Source: Sipunculus nudus (Eukaryota; Annelida; Sipuncula; Golfingiida; Sipunculidae). From it: DNA of 64,000 nucleotides. How positions within the stretch are numbered: the first letter of the stretch is position 1; each line of letters opens with the position of its first letter. A model generated the notes under the pieces. That model saw only the letters and a program-made list of their open reading frames with translations, was not told where the DNA came from and did not search any database. The position numbers and the translations under genes are program-made. Where the stretch lies: the NCBI GenBank assembly GCA_026874595.1, contig CM049321.1, positions 13,225,479 to 13,289,478 of the forward strand, written 5' to 3'. Positions 43,381-54,323 of the stretch are shown here, piece by piece.

Positions 43381-44950
43381 ATGGCAGATTTCAAACCTGA
43401 GACATTTGTTGACGATCCAGACCCTGATCAACTTGAACAGTGGACAAAAGAACAGTTGTTGCGTTTTGGACAGCACTTAGGGCTAGGTGTGAAAAAAAGC
43501 TTTGAGAAAGCCTGATATCATTGCTAAAATCATGCAAGATCTAGTTAGAAAAGGTTTAATTGAAGAGAGTGAAGTGGCAATATAAAAAAAAATGACAGCC
43601 TTGTTCTGCAATTTGAATTGAAAAATTTGAAAGGCAACATGAGCTATCATTAGAATAGTTAGAATTAGAATAACAAAGAGAAGAAAGTGAAGAGAAGAGA
43701 AGAAAGAACATGAAAGGTAAGAAAGAGAAAGACTAGAAAAAGAAAAAGAAATTGAGTTAAAACGACTGGAGTTAGAAAGACTTAAACTAGAACTTAGTCT
43801 AAGTGCTGCCCCAACTCACAGTTTTGATGTAACTCGGCACATTGGACTTGTCCAACCTTTTCAAGAAAAAGAGGTTGATAAATATTTCTTACACTTTAAG
43901 AAGGTAGCTGAAAATTTAAAATGACCTGAGGAAAATTGGACTATGCTGTTACAAAGTGTATTGACTGGCAAGGCCAGAGAAATTTATACAGAGCTTTCAG
44001 TAGAAGCTGCTGTTGACTATGACCTGGTAAAACGGTTAATCCTTAAAGGTTATGAGTTAGTCCCGGAGGCTTACCGCCAGAAATTCAGAAATTGGGAAAA
44101 ACGCAAAAATCAGACCTACGTCGAATTTGCTTGGACAAAAGAGCAGTTGTTTGATCGCTGGTGTAGTTCTAAAAATGTAATGAAAGATTATGACAATTTG
44201 CGCCAGTTGATTTTGCTTGAAGAATTTAAGCCCTGCATTAACGCAGATGTTAAAACTTTTCTTGATGAGAACAGTCCTGAAACACTTGACATTGCTGCTC
44301 AATTAGCTGATGATCATTCATCAACACACAAAATGTCCTTAACTAGCAAATTTAACCAGTCATTCACAAACAAGAATGTAAATCAGTATGGTCAAAAGAA
44401 GTTTAAAGCGTAGTCACCCAGTACTAGTGGTCCTGATAGTTCAGCAAGGTCCTTTGCTACATCTCAGTCCACGTCCACTGTGTCTAAGTCCAATCAAGGC
44501 AAGTCATTTTCCAAGAAAATCTGTAATTGCTGCAAGAAAGAAGGTCATCTTATATCTGACTGCTGGAAACTTGCGAATAACCCAAATAGCAAACCTTCTG
44601 GTTATGTTTCAAAGTCTATACATAGCATAGTACAAGAGCCAGGCTCTTTTCATGTAAATAAGGGGTACAACTCCTTTATTGACTCTAAAAAAGTGTTTGG
44701 TGCTACGGAGGCCCAAGTGCCGTCTGAATCCAAAGAAGAATCCGTAGCCTGCCGGGTAAAAACCTCAGTAAATTCCTGCGAGAAATTTAATAAGGCTAGG
44801 TCCTTTCAAGACACCTGCGAGGAATATTCTCGAAATAAGACTAAGTCCTTTTATGACTCTTTCGAGAATATTTCAAATGAGGCAGGGTCCTCAAGTGATT
44901 TTTCCTATTCTTCCCCTATTTTTGAGGGACACTGGTTCAGGCCAGACTCT
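43381..44950 (+). pseudogene. gag: gag, unit A (SCAN-like domain and CCHC knuckle)
   Basis: ATG 43381 begins MADFKPETFVDDPDPDQLEQ. A frameshift in the A-run near 43500 and a TGA in place of a Trp codon at 43922 break it. The main part 43943-44413 has a helical, SCAN-like stretch (AYRQKFRNWEKRKNQTYVEF, KEQLFDRWC, LILLEEFKPCINADVKTFLD), then a TAG at 44411. The following part (to about 44925) has a CNCCKKEGHLISDCW zinc knuckle at 44522-44563 with exact C-x2-C-x4-H-x4-C spacing. Gag would package the element RNA. The SCAN resemblance fits the published origin of vertebrate SCAN domains from Gmr1-like gag. Confidence 0.88.
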
Positions 44951-45195
44951 CATGTTACAAACACTTTGCCATTCCTAATAGGTCCTTTACTGGTGCACAT
45001 GCACTTGTTAATGGTGTGTTTTCAGACAAGCACACTTCAGTTTCGCTTCACAGTGTACATTTAAAGTCAGATTTGATTTCTGGGAATATTACTGTGGGCA
45101 TAGGAACTACTTTACCCTTTAAGGAAATTCATTTGCTACTAGGCAATGATGTTGCAGGTGACAAAGTGCAGCCTGTACCTATAGTGACAGAAAAG
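44920..45195 (+). pseudogene. Aspartic protease, unit A (frameshifted)
   Basis: RDTGSGQTLML with the catalytic DTG is encoded at 44928-44936 in a different frame from gag. The body of the domain (FSDKHTSVSLHSVHLKSDLI, then HLLLGNDVAG) is in a third frame from about 45016. The DTG and LLGND landmarks and their spacing are those of Ty3/Gypsy retropepsins. Two frame changes within about 100 bases show decay. Confidence 0.8.
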
Positions 45196-45379
45196 CCGTC
45201 ACTTGATCAGGACACTGGTCCGGAAAGTCAGGAAATTCCTAGTTTGTATCCTTCATGTGCTGGAACTAGATCTTTGGCCAAGAAAAACACACATGAGGAT
45301 AATGGTCCAGATAATAACACTCTGGGAGTCACTAGTGCTTATTCGTAAATGGCGACCACCTGATGTATGTGCTGATGAT

Positions 45380-46485
45380 GAGTGGGCTATCAAACATCAA
45401 ATAGTAATGCCCAAAAGCTTTCGCAATGAAATTCTAAGCATTCCACATGAGGCTCCTTTGTCTGGCCATTTAGGTATAAATAAAACTTATCAGAAAGTTG
45501 GTACACACTTCTATTGGCCTTAACCTCAGGAAAGATGTTGTGCAATATTTTAAATCATGCTATACATGCCAGATGGTATGCAAGCCCAATCAGAATCCTC
45601 CCAAGGCCCCACTTAGGCCTATTCCTGCATCCGAGGAACCATTCAGTAGGATTATTGTTGACTGTGTTGGAAAACTGCCCAAAACAAAATCTGGACATGA
45701 AACTTGCTGACAATTATGTGCGCATCTACCAGGTTCCCTGAAGAAAATACCATTGCGCAAAATCAATGCCAAAAAGTGTTGTCAAATCTCTGACCAGATT
45801 TTTACAGCTTTTGGATTGCCAAAATCCGTCCAGTCTGACCAAGGGTCTAATTTTATGTCTGGCTTATTCTAACAAGTTATGCTTGAGCTAGGTATTAAAC
45901 AGTACAGCTGTTCGCCATACCATCCTGAAAGTCAGGGCGCCCTCGAGCGTTTTCATCAAACATTAAAAAATATGATTAGGTACTATTGCTATGACACACA
46001 GAAAGACTTGGATAAAGGAATCCACCTATTGCTGTTTGCTGCCAGAGAATTCTTTCAAGAGTCCATGGGTTTCAGTCCCTTTGAACTGGTTTTTGGACTC
46101 TTTGTTCGCGGTCCATTGAAACTGCTTTAAGAAAAACTCTCTTGTGTAAACCCTGATTCTCTTCGTTTACTGCAGTATGTCTCAGACTTTCGCACTAAAT
46201 TACACAATGCTTGTGAGATTGTAAAGTCAAATATAAAATCTGCACAAAGTAAAATGAAAACCAAGTATGACAAACACACTGTAAGTAGGACGTTGGAGCT
46301 TGGTGAAAGGTCCTTACCTTACTTCCCACCCTTGGCAGACCTCTGCAAGCTAGGTATTTTGGTCCTTATATTGTTGAGAAAGTCAGTGATTTAAATTACA
46401 TACTGTTGACACCAGATAGGCGTAAGAAGAAACAACTGTGCCATGTTAACATGTTGAAACCGCATTATGACAGAAATAACACATC
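45380..46485 (+). pseudogene. Integrase, unit A, lying upstream of RT
   Basis: The zinc-binding HHCC head is present (PHEAPLSGHLGINKTYQKVG, then KSCYTCQ). The catalytic core has the first Asp in IIVDCVGKLPKTKSG (about 45650), the second in SVQSDQGSNF (about 45830) and Glu in YHPESQGALERFHQTLKN (about 45920). A C-terminal GPY/F-like region follows (RRKKKQLCHVNMLKPHYDR, about 46415-46473). A 1-base insertion at about 45522, an early stop after SGHE, TAA at 45871-45873 and another at about 46128 inactivate it. Its place between protease and RT is the defining oddity of the element. Confidence 0.88.
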
Positions 46486-46693
46486 AGATGTTGTACATAA
46501 TGTTACTGCTGTAAATTGTACAAACACTGACCCTGACCCAGTTAAAGTAGATACTGATTGTATGTGTGATGTAGAGATTAAGTGTGGTACAGTACCATTT
46601 AAAAACTCTAACGTGCTTAACAACCTGGATGCGAAACTGCCACACCTTACCGCACAAGAAGACCTCAAGAATCTGCTGCGGAATTATTAGCAT

Positions 46694-47330
46694 TTGTTTA
46701 GTGACATTCCAACGCGAACAAACATATTGTGCCATGACGTCGATGTTGGAGAGGCAAGCGCAGTCAAGCAACATCCTAATAGACTGAAGGACGTGATTCA
46801 ATATTTGCTGGACAATGATTTTATTGAACCTAGTAACAATAACTGGAGTTCACCATGTATCCTGGTGCCAAAACCTGATGGAAGTTACCGTATCTGCACA
46901 GATTATCAAAAAATGAACTCTGTCTCCAAGACTGACACGTTCCCGATTCCGAGGATCGATGATTGTATTGATACAGTCGGTAGCTCTAGATTTGTCTCCA
47001 AGTTTGACTTTCTAAAAGGATTCTGGCAAGTTCCGCTGACAGAACAAGCAAAAGAAGTTTCCGCAATTGTGACGCCGCAAGGACTGTACCAGTATAGAGT
47101 TATGCCGTTTGCCATGAGGAACTCTCCAGCCACGTTCCAGCGCCTCATTATATGGTTTTCAAGGACATTCAGGGCTGCGACGCATATATTGATGACCTTA
47201 TCGTGTACAGCGACACCTGGGAGAAACATCTGCAAATACTTCGCGACCTCTTCGAAAGACTCTGTGAAGCACATCTGACCATCAACTTAGTAAAATCTGA
47301 ATTTTGACATGCACAAGTATCATTTTAGGG
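46694..47330 (+). pseudogene. Reverse transcriptase, unit A
   Basis: Ty3/Gypsy RT blocks: SSPCILVPKPDGSYRICTDY, SRFVSKFDFLKGFWQVPLTE (first catalytic Asp), YQYRVMPFAMRNSPATFQRL, then after a frameshift DAYIDDLIVYSDTWEKHLQI with the YIDD box at 47185-47196. A stop follows LVKSEF (about 47305). The active-site words are intact although the frame is broken. Confidence 0.9.
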
Positions 47331-47421
47331 TCATATTGAAGGGCAGGGTTAAGTAAAACCTGTTGATGCTCAAATAAGTGCTATTTCTGCATTTCCTAGA
47401 CCAGAAAACAAAAAGCAAATA

Positions 47422-47658
47422 ATGCGTTTTCTTGGTATGGTTGGAAACTACAGGAAGTTTTGTCCAAATTTTTCTGCTGTGGCTGATTCTTTGACAAATT
47501 TGTTAAAGAAGAAACAAAAGTTTGTATGGAATGTTCAGTGTGAAAATGCACTTCAGAATTTGAAAGAAATTCTGCAAAATTCACCAGTTTTAGCAGCTCC
47601 AGACTTTTCTGTACCTTTTAAGTTAGCTGTAGATGCTAGTGATACTGCTGCTGGTGCT
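47422..47658 (+). pseudogene. RNase H start, unit A, truncated at the duplication junction
   Basis: The RT connection FLGMVGNYRKFCPNFSAVAD runs into the RNase H start LAVDASDTAAGAV, where the sequence jumps back to the leader copy (47659). The remaining catalytic residues are absent from unit A. Confidence 0.88.
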
Positions 47659-47690
47659 GTGTTTTTTTGTTATTGTTTTAACATCTTATC

Positions 47691-49260
47691 ATGGCAGATT
47701 TCAAACCTGAGACATTTGTTGACGATCCAGACCCTGATCAACTTGAACAGTGGACAAAAGAACAGTTGTTGCGTTTTGGACAGCACTTAGGGCTAGGTGT
47801 GAAAAAAAGCTTTGAGAAAGCCTGATATCATTGCTAAAATCATGCAAGATCTAGTTAGAAAAGGTTTAATTGAAGAGAGTGAAGTGGCAATATGAAAAAA
47901 AATGACAGCCTTGTTCTGCAATTTGAATTGAAAAATTTGAAAGGCAACATGAGCTATCATTAGAATAGTTAGAATTAGAATAACAAAGAGAAGAAAGTGA
48001 AGAGAAGAGAAGAAAGAACATGAAAGGTAAGAAAGAGAAAGACTAGAAAAAGAAAAAGAAATTGAGTTAAAACGACTGGAGTTAGAAAGACTTAAACTAG
48101 AACTTAGTCTAAGTGCTGCCCCAACTCACAGTTTTGATGTAACTCGGCACATTGGACTTGTCCAACCTTTTCAAGAAAAAGAAGTTGATAAATATTTCTT
48201 ACACTTTAAGAAGGTAGCTGAAAATTTAAAATGACCTGAGGAAAATTGGACTATGCTGTTACAAAGTGTATTGACTGGCAAGGCCAGAGAAATTTATACA
48301 GAGCTTTCAGTAGAAGCTGCTGTTGACTATGACCTGGTAAAACGGTTAATCCTTAAAGGTTATGAGTTAGTCCCGGAGGCTTACCGCCAGAAATTCAGAA
48401 ATTGGGAAAAACGCAAAAATCAGACCTACGTCGAATTTGCTTGGACAAAAGAGCAGTTGTTTGATCGCTGGTGTAGTTCTAAAAATGTAATGAAAGATTA
48501 TGACAATTTGCGCCAGTTGATTTTGCTTGAAGAATTTAAGCCCTGCATTAACGCAGATGTTAAAACTTTTCTTGATGAGAACAGTCCTGAAACACTTGAC
48601 ATTGCTGCTCAATTAGCTGATGATCATTCATCAACACACAAAATGTCCTTAACTAGCAAATTTAACCAGTCATTCACAAACAAGAATGTAAATCAGTATG
48701 GTCAAAAGAAGTTTAAAGCGTAGTCACCCAGTACTAGTGGTCCTGATAGTTCAGCAAGGTCCTTTGCTACATCTCAGTCCACGTCCACTGTGTCTAAGTC
48801 CAATCAAGGCAAGTCTTTTTCCAAGAAAATCTGTAATTGCTGCAAGAAAGAAGGTCATCTTATATCTGACTGCTGGAAACTTGCGAATAACCCAAATAGC
48901 AAACCTTCTGGTTATGTTTCAAAGTCTATACATAGCATAGTACAAGAGCCAGGCTCTTTTCATGTAAATAAGGGGTACAACTCCTTTATTGACTCTAAAA
49001 AAGTGTTTGGTGCTACGGAGGCCCAAGTGCCGTCTGAATCCAAAGAAGAATCCGTAGCCTGCCGGGTAAAAACCTCAGTAAATTCCTGCGAGAAATTTAA
49101 TAAGGCTAGGTCCTTTCAAGACACCTGCGAGGAATATTCTCGAAATAAGACTAAGTCCTTTTATGACTCTTTCGAGAATATTTCAAATGAGGCAGGGTCC
49201 TCAAGTGATTTTTCCTATTCTTCCCCTATTTTTGAGGGACACTGGTTCAGGCCAGACTCT
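47691..49260 (+). pseudogene. gag: gag, unit B
   Basis: Counterpart of 43381-44950 with the same ATG, SCAN-like region (48253-48723), TAG and CCHC knuckle (48832-48873). One visible change is CAAGTCTTTTTCC for CAAGTCATTTTCC near 48813. Confidence 0.88.
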
Positions 49261-49505
49261 CATGTTACAAACACTTTGCCATTCCTAATAGGTCCTTTAC
49301 TGGTGCACATGCACTTGTTAATGGTGTGTTTTCAGACAAGCACACTTCAGTTTCGCTTCACAGTATACATTTAAAGTCAGATTTGATTTCTGGGAATATT
49401 ACTGTGGGCATAGGAACTACTTTACCCTTTAAGGAAATTCATTTGCTACTAGGCAATGATGTTGCAGGTGACAAAGTGCAGCCTGTACCTATAGTGACAG
49501 AAAAG
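49230..49505 (+). pseudogene. Aspartic protease, unit B
   Basis: Same DTG (49238-49246) and LLGND landmarks and the same frame breaks as unit A. Confidence 0.8.
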
Positions 49506-49689
49506 CCGTCACTTGATCAGGACACTGGTCCGGAAAGTCAGGAAATTCCTAGTTTGTATCCTTCATGTGCTGGAACTAGATCTTTGGCCAAGAAAAACAC
49601 ACATGAGGATAATGGTCCAGATAATAACACTCTGGGAGTCACTAGTGCTTATTCGTAAATGGCGACCACCTGATGTATGTGCTGATGAT

Positions 49690-50795
49690 GAGTGGGCTAT
49701 CAAACATCAAATAGTAATGCCCAAAAGCTTTCGCAATGAAATTCTAAGCATTCCACATGAGGCTCCTTTGTCTGGCCATTTAGGTATAAATAAAACTTAT
49801 CAGAAAGTTGGTACACACTTCTATTGGCCTTAACCTCAGGAAAGATGTTGTGCAATATTTTAAATCATGCTATACATGCCAGATGGTATGCAAGCCCAAT
49901 CAGAATCCTCCCAAGGCCCCACTTAGGCCTATTCCTGCATCCGAGGAACCATTCAGTAGGATTATTGTTGACTGTGTTGGAAAACTGCCCAAAACAAAAT
50001 CTGGACATGAAACTTGCTGACAATTATGTGCGCATCTACCAGGTTCCCTGAAGAAAATACCATTGCGCAAAATCAATGCCAAAAAGTGTTGTCAAATCTC
50101 TGACCAGATTTTTACAGCTTTTGGATTGCCAAAATCCGTCCAGTCTGACCAAGGGTCTAATTTTATGTCTGGCTTATTCTAACAAGTTATGCTTGAGCTA
50201 GGTATTAAACAGTACAGCTGTTCGCCATACCATCCTGAAAGTCAGGGCGCCCTCGAGCGTTTTCATCAAACATTAAAAAATATGATTAGGTACTATTGCT
50301 ATGACACACAGAAAGACTTGGATAAAGGAATCCACCTATTGCTGTTTGCTGCCAGAGAATTCTTTCAAGAGTCCATGGGTTTCAGTCCCTTTGAACTGGT
50401 TTTTGGACTCTTTGTTCGCGGTCCATTGAAACTGCTTTAAGAAAAACTCTCTTGTGTAAACCCTGATTCTCTTCGTTTACTGCAGTATGTCTCAGACTTT
50501 CGCACTAAATTACACAATGCTTGTGAGATTGTAAAGTCAAATATAAAATCTGCACAAAGTAAAATGAAAACCAAGTATGACAAACACACTGTAAGTAGGC
50601 CGTTGGAGCTTGGTGAAAGGTCCTTACCTTACTTCCCACCCTTGGCAGACCTCTGCAAGCTAGGTATTTTGGTCCTTATATTGTTGAGAAAGTCAGTGAT
50701 TTAAATTACATACTGTTGACACCAGATAGGCGTAAGAAGAAACAACTGTGCCATGTTAACATGTTGAAACCGCATTATGACAGAAATAGCACATC
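49690..50795 (+). pseudogene. Integrase, unit B
   Basis: Same HHCC head, D-D-E core and C-terminal region, with the same lesions as unit A. It differs by single bases near 50600 (GTAGGCCG for GTAGGACG) and 50788. Confidence 0.88.
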
Positions 50796-51003
50796 AGATG
50801 TTGTACATAATGTTACTGCTGTAAATTGTACAAACACTGACCCTGACCCAGTTAAAGTAGATACTGATTGTATGTGTGATGTAGAGATTAAGTGTGGTAC
50901 AGTACCATTTAAAAACTCTAACGTGCTTAACAACCTGGATGCGAAACTGCCACACCTTACCGCACAAGAAGACCTCAAGAATCTGCTGCGGAATTATTAG
51001 CAT

Positions 51004-51640
51004 TTGTTTAGTGACATTCCAACGCGAACAAACATATTGTGCCATGACGTCGATGTTGGAGAGGCAAGCGCAGTCAAGCAACATCCTAATAGACTGAAGG
51101 ACGTGATTCAATATTTGCTGGACAATGATTTTATTGAACCTAGTAACAATAACTGGAGTTCACCATGTATCCTGGTGCCAAAACCTGATGGAAGTTACCG
51201 TATCTGCACAGATTATCAAAAAATGAACTCTGTCTCCAAGACTGACACGTTCCCGATTCCGAGGATCGATGATTGTATTGATACAGTCGGTAGCTCTAGA
51301 TTTGTCTCCAAGTTTGACTTTCTAAAAGGATTCTGGCAAGTTCCGCTGACAGAACAAGCAAAAGAAGTTTCCGCAATTGTGACGCCGCAAGGACTGTACC
51401 AGTATAGAGTTATGCCGTTTGCCATGAGGAACTCTCCAGCCACGTTCCAGCGCCTCATTATATGGTTTTCAAGGACATTCAGGGCTGCGACGCATATATT
51501 GATGACCTTATCGTGTACAGCGACACCTGGGAGAAACATCTGCAAATACTTCGCGACCTCTTCGAAAGACTCTGTGAAGCACATCTGACCATCAACTTAG
51601 TAAAATCTGAATTTTGACATGCACAAGTATCATTTTAGGG
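51004..51640 (+). pseudogene. Reverse transcriptase, unit B
   Basis: Same RT blocks as unit A, YIDD at 51495-51506, same frameshift before it and same stop after LVKSEF. Confidence 0.9.
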
Positions 51641-51731
51641 TCATATTGAAGGGCAGGGTTAAGTAAAACCTGTTGATGCTCAAATAAGTGCTATTTCTGC
51701 ATTTCCTAGACCAGAAAACAAAAAGCAAATA

Positions 51732-52302
51732 ATGCGTTTTCTTGGTATGGTTGGAAACTACAGGAAGTTTTGTCCATATTTTTCTGCTGTGGCTGATTCT
51801 TTGACAAATTTGTTAAAGAAGAAACAAAAGTTTGTATGGAATGTTCAGTGTGAAAATGCACTTCAGAATTTGAAAGAAATTCTGCAAAATTCACCAGTTT
51901 TAGCAGCTCCAGACTTTTCTGTACCTTTTAAGTTAGCTGTAGATGCTAGTGATACTGCTGCTGGTGCTGTGTTGTTACAATAAGGCAATGATGGCATAGA
52001 TCATCCAATTTGTTATTTCTCAAGAAAGTTTAATGGAAACCAGAAAAACTACTCCACTATTGAAAAAGAATGTTTGGCTTTGATTTTTGCATTGCAACAT
52101 TTTGAAGTGTATGTTACTTCATCAGTCAGGCCTATCATTGTCTTCAGTGATCACAATCCCCTCAAGTTCATGAACAAGTTGAAGTATAACAATCAAAGAT
52201 TGTTGAGATGGAGTTTGTTCTTACAGGATTACAACCTCGAAATCAAACACATCAAAGGGGAAGGACAATGTATTTGCTGATTGCTTATCGAGATGTTTAT
52301 GA
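51732..52302 (+). pseudogene. RNase H, unit B (complete, broken by stop and frameshift)
   Basis: The domain continues past the unit boundary. LAVDASDTAAGAVLLQ carries the first Asp, then a TAA follows at about 51981-51983. YSTIEKECLALIFALQHFEV carries the Glu, IIVFSDHNPLKF the next Asp, and after a frameshift at about 52260 the end reads DNVFADCLSRCL with TGA at 52300-52302. A polypurine tract follows within 100 bases with no integrase in between, which fixes the domain order. Confidence 0.9.
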
Positions 52303-52401
52303 AATGTTGTGTACAGGATGTTTATGTGATGTTGTAAATAAGATGAATTTTGAGATGTAAAAATTTAGTGATTGTGATCGGAAAACTTTCTTTATTCTTA
52401 C

Positions 52402-52412
52402 AGGAGGGGGAG
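52402..52412 (+). promoter_or_regulatory. Polypurine tract
   Basis: AGGAGGGGGAG immediately before the 3' LTR, the plus-strand primer position. Confidence 0.9.
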
Positions 52413-53245
52413 TGTAACAGGTGCCCTTTTTCTTGTGTGACATGGGCGTGACTCGTGTTGTGGCGCCCGTGTCTGGCCTCATGTTGCACTCTCAGTTTGG
52501 TCCGTACTGGTTGAACTCTCGTTGTCATGCTGGCTTGGGGCTTTCTTGCCTTGCCTAGCCGATGCAGGCTCACGTGTGGACCCTGATATGTTGAGGCACG
52601 GCATCCGTTGTTCTGGTATGTTCTTTGAACGTGTGTGCTGTGTTAAATTCTTTGGAATGTTCGGGCAATGGAAGGTTCTCGGCTGGAGGTGAAAAGTTAT
52701 AAATAGGGGGCTGTATTTTAGAGCCGGGAGAGAGGTGAAAGAATATTCCAGCGGCCATAGACGTGTGGGACCTATCCGATTATCTAGTAATTTCTGGGAT
52801 TCTACTATTACTAACACTTTACAATTTAGTGCTGCCTGTCTCAAGTTTACTTTCTGGATTGTTACAAGAGCTTTACATTGGACTGTTATTCTCTGAGAGA
52901 ATTCGTGTGAACTGTTCGCCGGCGTATAAATTTTAAAGGACTTATCGTTGTGACAGTGGTGGTATCCAGTTGCTGTGCACTTTGTTTATTTACTGTGTGA
53001 TTGTATTGATTTGTTGTTATACCGCTATTACACTGTGTAATTGTATTGATTTAGTGTCTTGTAATGTTAGGGTTATTTTAAGAATACATTATAGTTATTT
53101 TTTAACAAAAAACACTGACTTCTTTATTAATTCCCCTAGACATTTCACGCTGACCAGTGTTACAGAATCTGATGGTTTTTTTATCTCTTGACAAAATTTG
53201 TGTTTATCACGCATACGTGATATGTTGATATTAGATTCCGTAACA
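52413..53245 (+). repeat. 3' LTR (833 bp)
   Basis: TGTAACAGGTGCCC to TTCCGTAACA. The poly(A) hexamer present in the 5' LTR (AATAAA) is AATACA here, so 3' end formation may be impaired. Confidence 0.95.
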
Positions 53246-53249
53246 TCAT

Positions 53250-53825
53250 TTATTAATTTATTTTTGTATATCAATCATTAAAGTCAAACGGGTGGAAATA
53301 TACTAATAGGTGATATCGCTTATGCAGATTACTAAACGATGCATGTAGGTAGAATATGCCTGCTTGCCTGATAAATTGAAGACAAACAACCAGCGCCCCT
53401 GGCGTCCAGCCCATTTATTCAATACAGCTGCGTGTGCACAGCGAAGAACGCTTTCAATTACAAATTATCCTGATTTTAATAAAGGCTTGTCTTCAAAGTC
53501 GGAATTGTTTGAATTGAAATGAAAACTGTTGCAGTATAATAACTAGAAATGACATATTTCTTAATAACTTTAACTTGCATCAAAGGACTCGCATAATAAT
53601 TCAGGCCCAAGTACAGTTACAAGTCTTTCATTTACAGATAAACGTCTTGTTTTGCAAGTTTCATTAAGTCTGCCTTGCATCGTACCGACAATTGATTTTA
53701 GCCTCATATTTGTTAAAAGATCACATTAAGTAAAAAGAAAAGTAAGTCTATTTGCCAATATTGTGGGATGTTCAGAAAAGACAGAGGTGACCCGTCTGGC
53801 TGAATCATGCATTACTGCATAAATG
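53250..53825. other. Intergenic, no gene seen
   Basis: AT-rich with a short GC-richer phrase (CAGCGCCCCTGGCGTCCAGC) at about 53391. No ORF support. Confidence 0.5.
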
Positions 53826-54323
53826 GGCTTCCGGCTATGCCAGCTAGTCTTTTTTTCCTCCATTTACACGAGAAGCTGCATTGGCGATATCCCGCACTGA
53901 GTGATTGGCCCTTAAGGTTGAGGTCGAAAGGGCAGTGATAACACGTGCCAGTTCGCTACAATTCAAGGGTGACAGGGGTAATGTTTATGTGTGATTTCAA
54001 GCCATGCCACAGTGACTTTTGACCCACTCGGTCATGAATTCAGTTTTCCCCAGAGGAAGAATGTGTGGGGAGATATGCGACCTGAATCTGACTTGCAACT
54101 GTGTGATTTTATATGAGCCCTCCCAAGGCTATAGAAAAATGTTAATCTATCAGGAATGTTGGGTTAATAAGAATTAATATTCTTTTAATGTGCACTTAAT
54201 GGTGATTCTTTAAGTAAAAATGATTATTTAAGTATGACGTTTTGTTAATCTATGAATATGATATATATTTATGATTTGTATCATAAAAGACTAGCTGATA
54301 AACTCGGTATACCGGGCTTTTTG
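53826..54323. repeat. Possible MITE with imperfect terminal inverted repeats
   Basis: The left end ...CCAGCTAGTCTTTTTTT (about 53840-53857) is mirrored by AAAAGACTAGCTG ... CCGGGC (54286-54318). The ends are imperfect and no target duplication was identified. Confidence 0.35.

Larger units (their letters stand above)
43349..47658 (+). repeat. Interior duplication, unit A (4310 bp)
   Basis: Runs from 32 bases before the gag ATG to the middle of RNase H. The three breakpoints (43349, 47659, 51969) share GTGTT, a 5-base microhomology. Only about seven single-base differences from unit B were seen. Confidence 0.95.
47659..51968 (+). repeat. Interior duplication, unit B (4310 bp)
   Basis: Offset of exactly 4310 from unit A. 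It carries the same stops and frameshifts (for example the TGA after ENLK, the TAG after KFKA and the insertion after HFYWP), so the duplication followed decay of the element. Confidence 0.95.
42376..53245 (+). mobile_element. Gmr1-like Ty3/Gypsy LTR retrotransposon with internal tandem duplication
   Basis: Complete element flanked by TCAT duplications (42372-42375 and 53246-53249). LTRs (836 and 833 bp) begin TG and end CA. A tRNA-Pro-type primer site follows the 5' LTR and a polypurine tract precedes the 3' LTR. The interior order is gag (SCAN-like and CCHC), protease, integrase, RT and RNase H, with RNase H running directly into the polypurine tract. Integrase before RT is the arrangement described for Gmr1-like elements, unlike canonical Ty3/Gypsy. 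A 4310-bp interior block is repeated (43349-47658 and 47659-51968). Shared stops and frameshifts in both blocks mean it is not autonomous. Confidence 0.93.

Noticed and set aside
43212-52412. Canonical Ty3/Gypsy order disguised by circular permutation through the duplication
   Set aside because: gag-protease leads into integrase in both units and RNase H leads into the polypurine tract and LTR, so integrase truly lies before RT.
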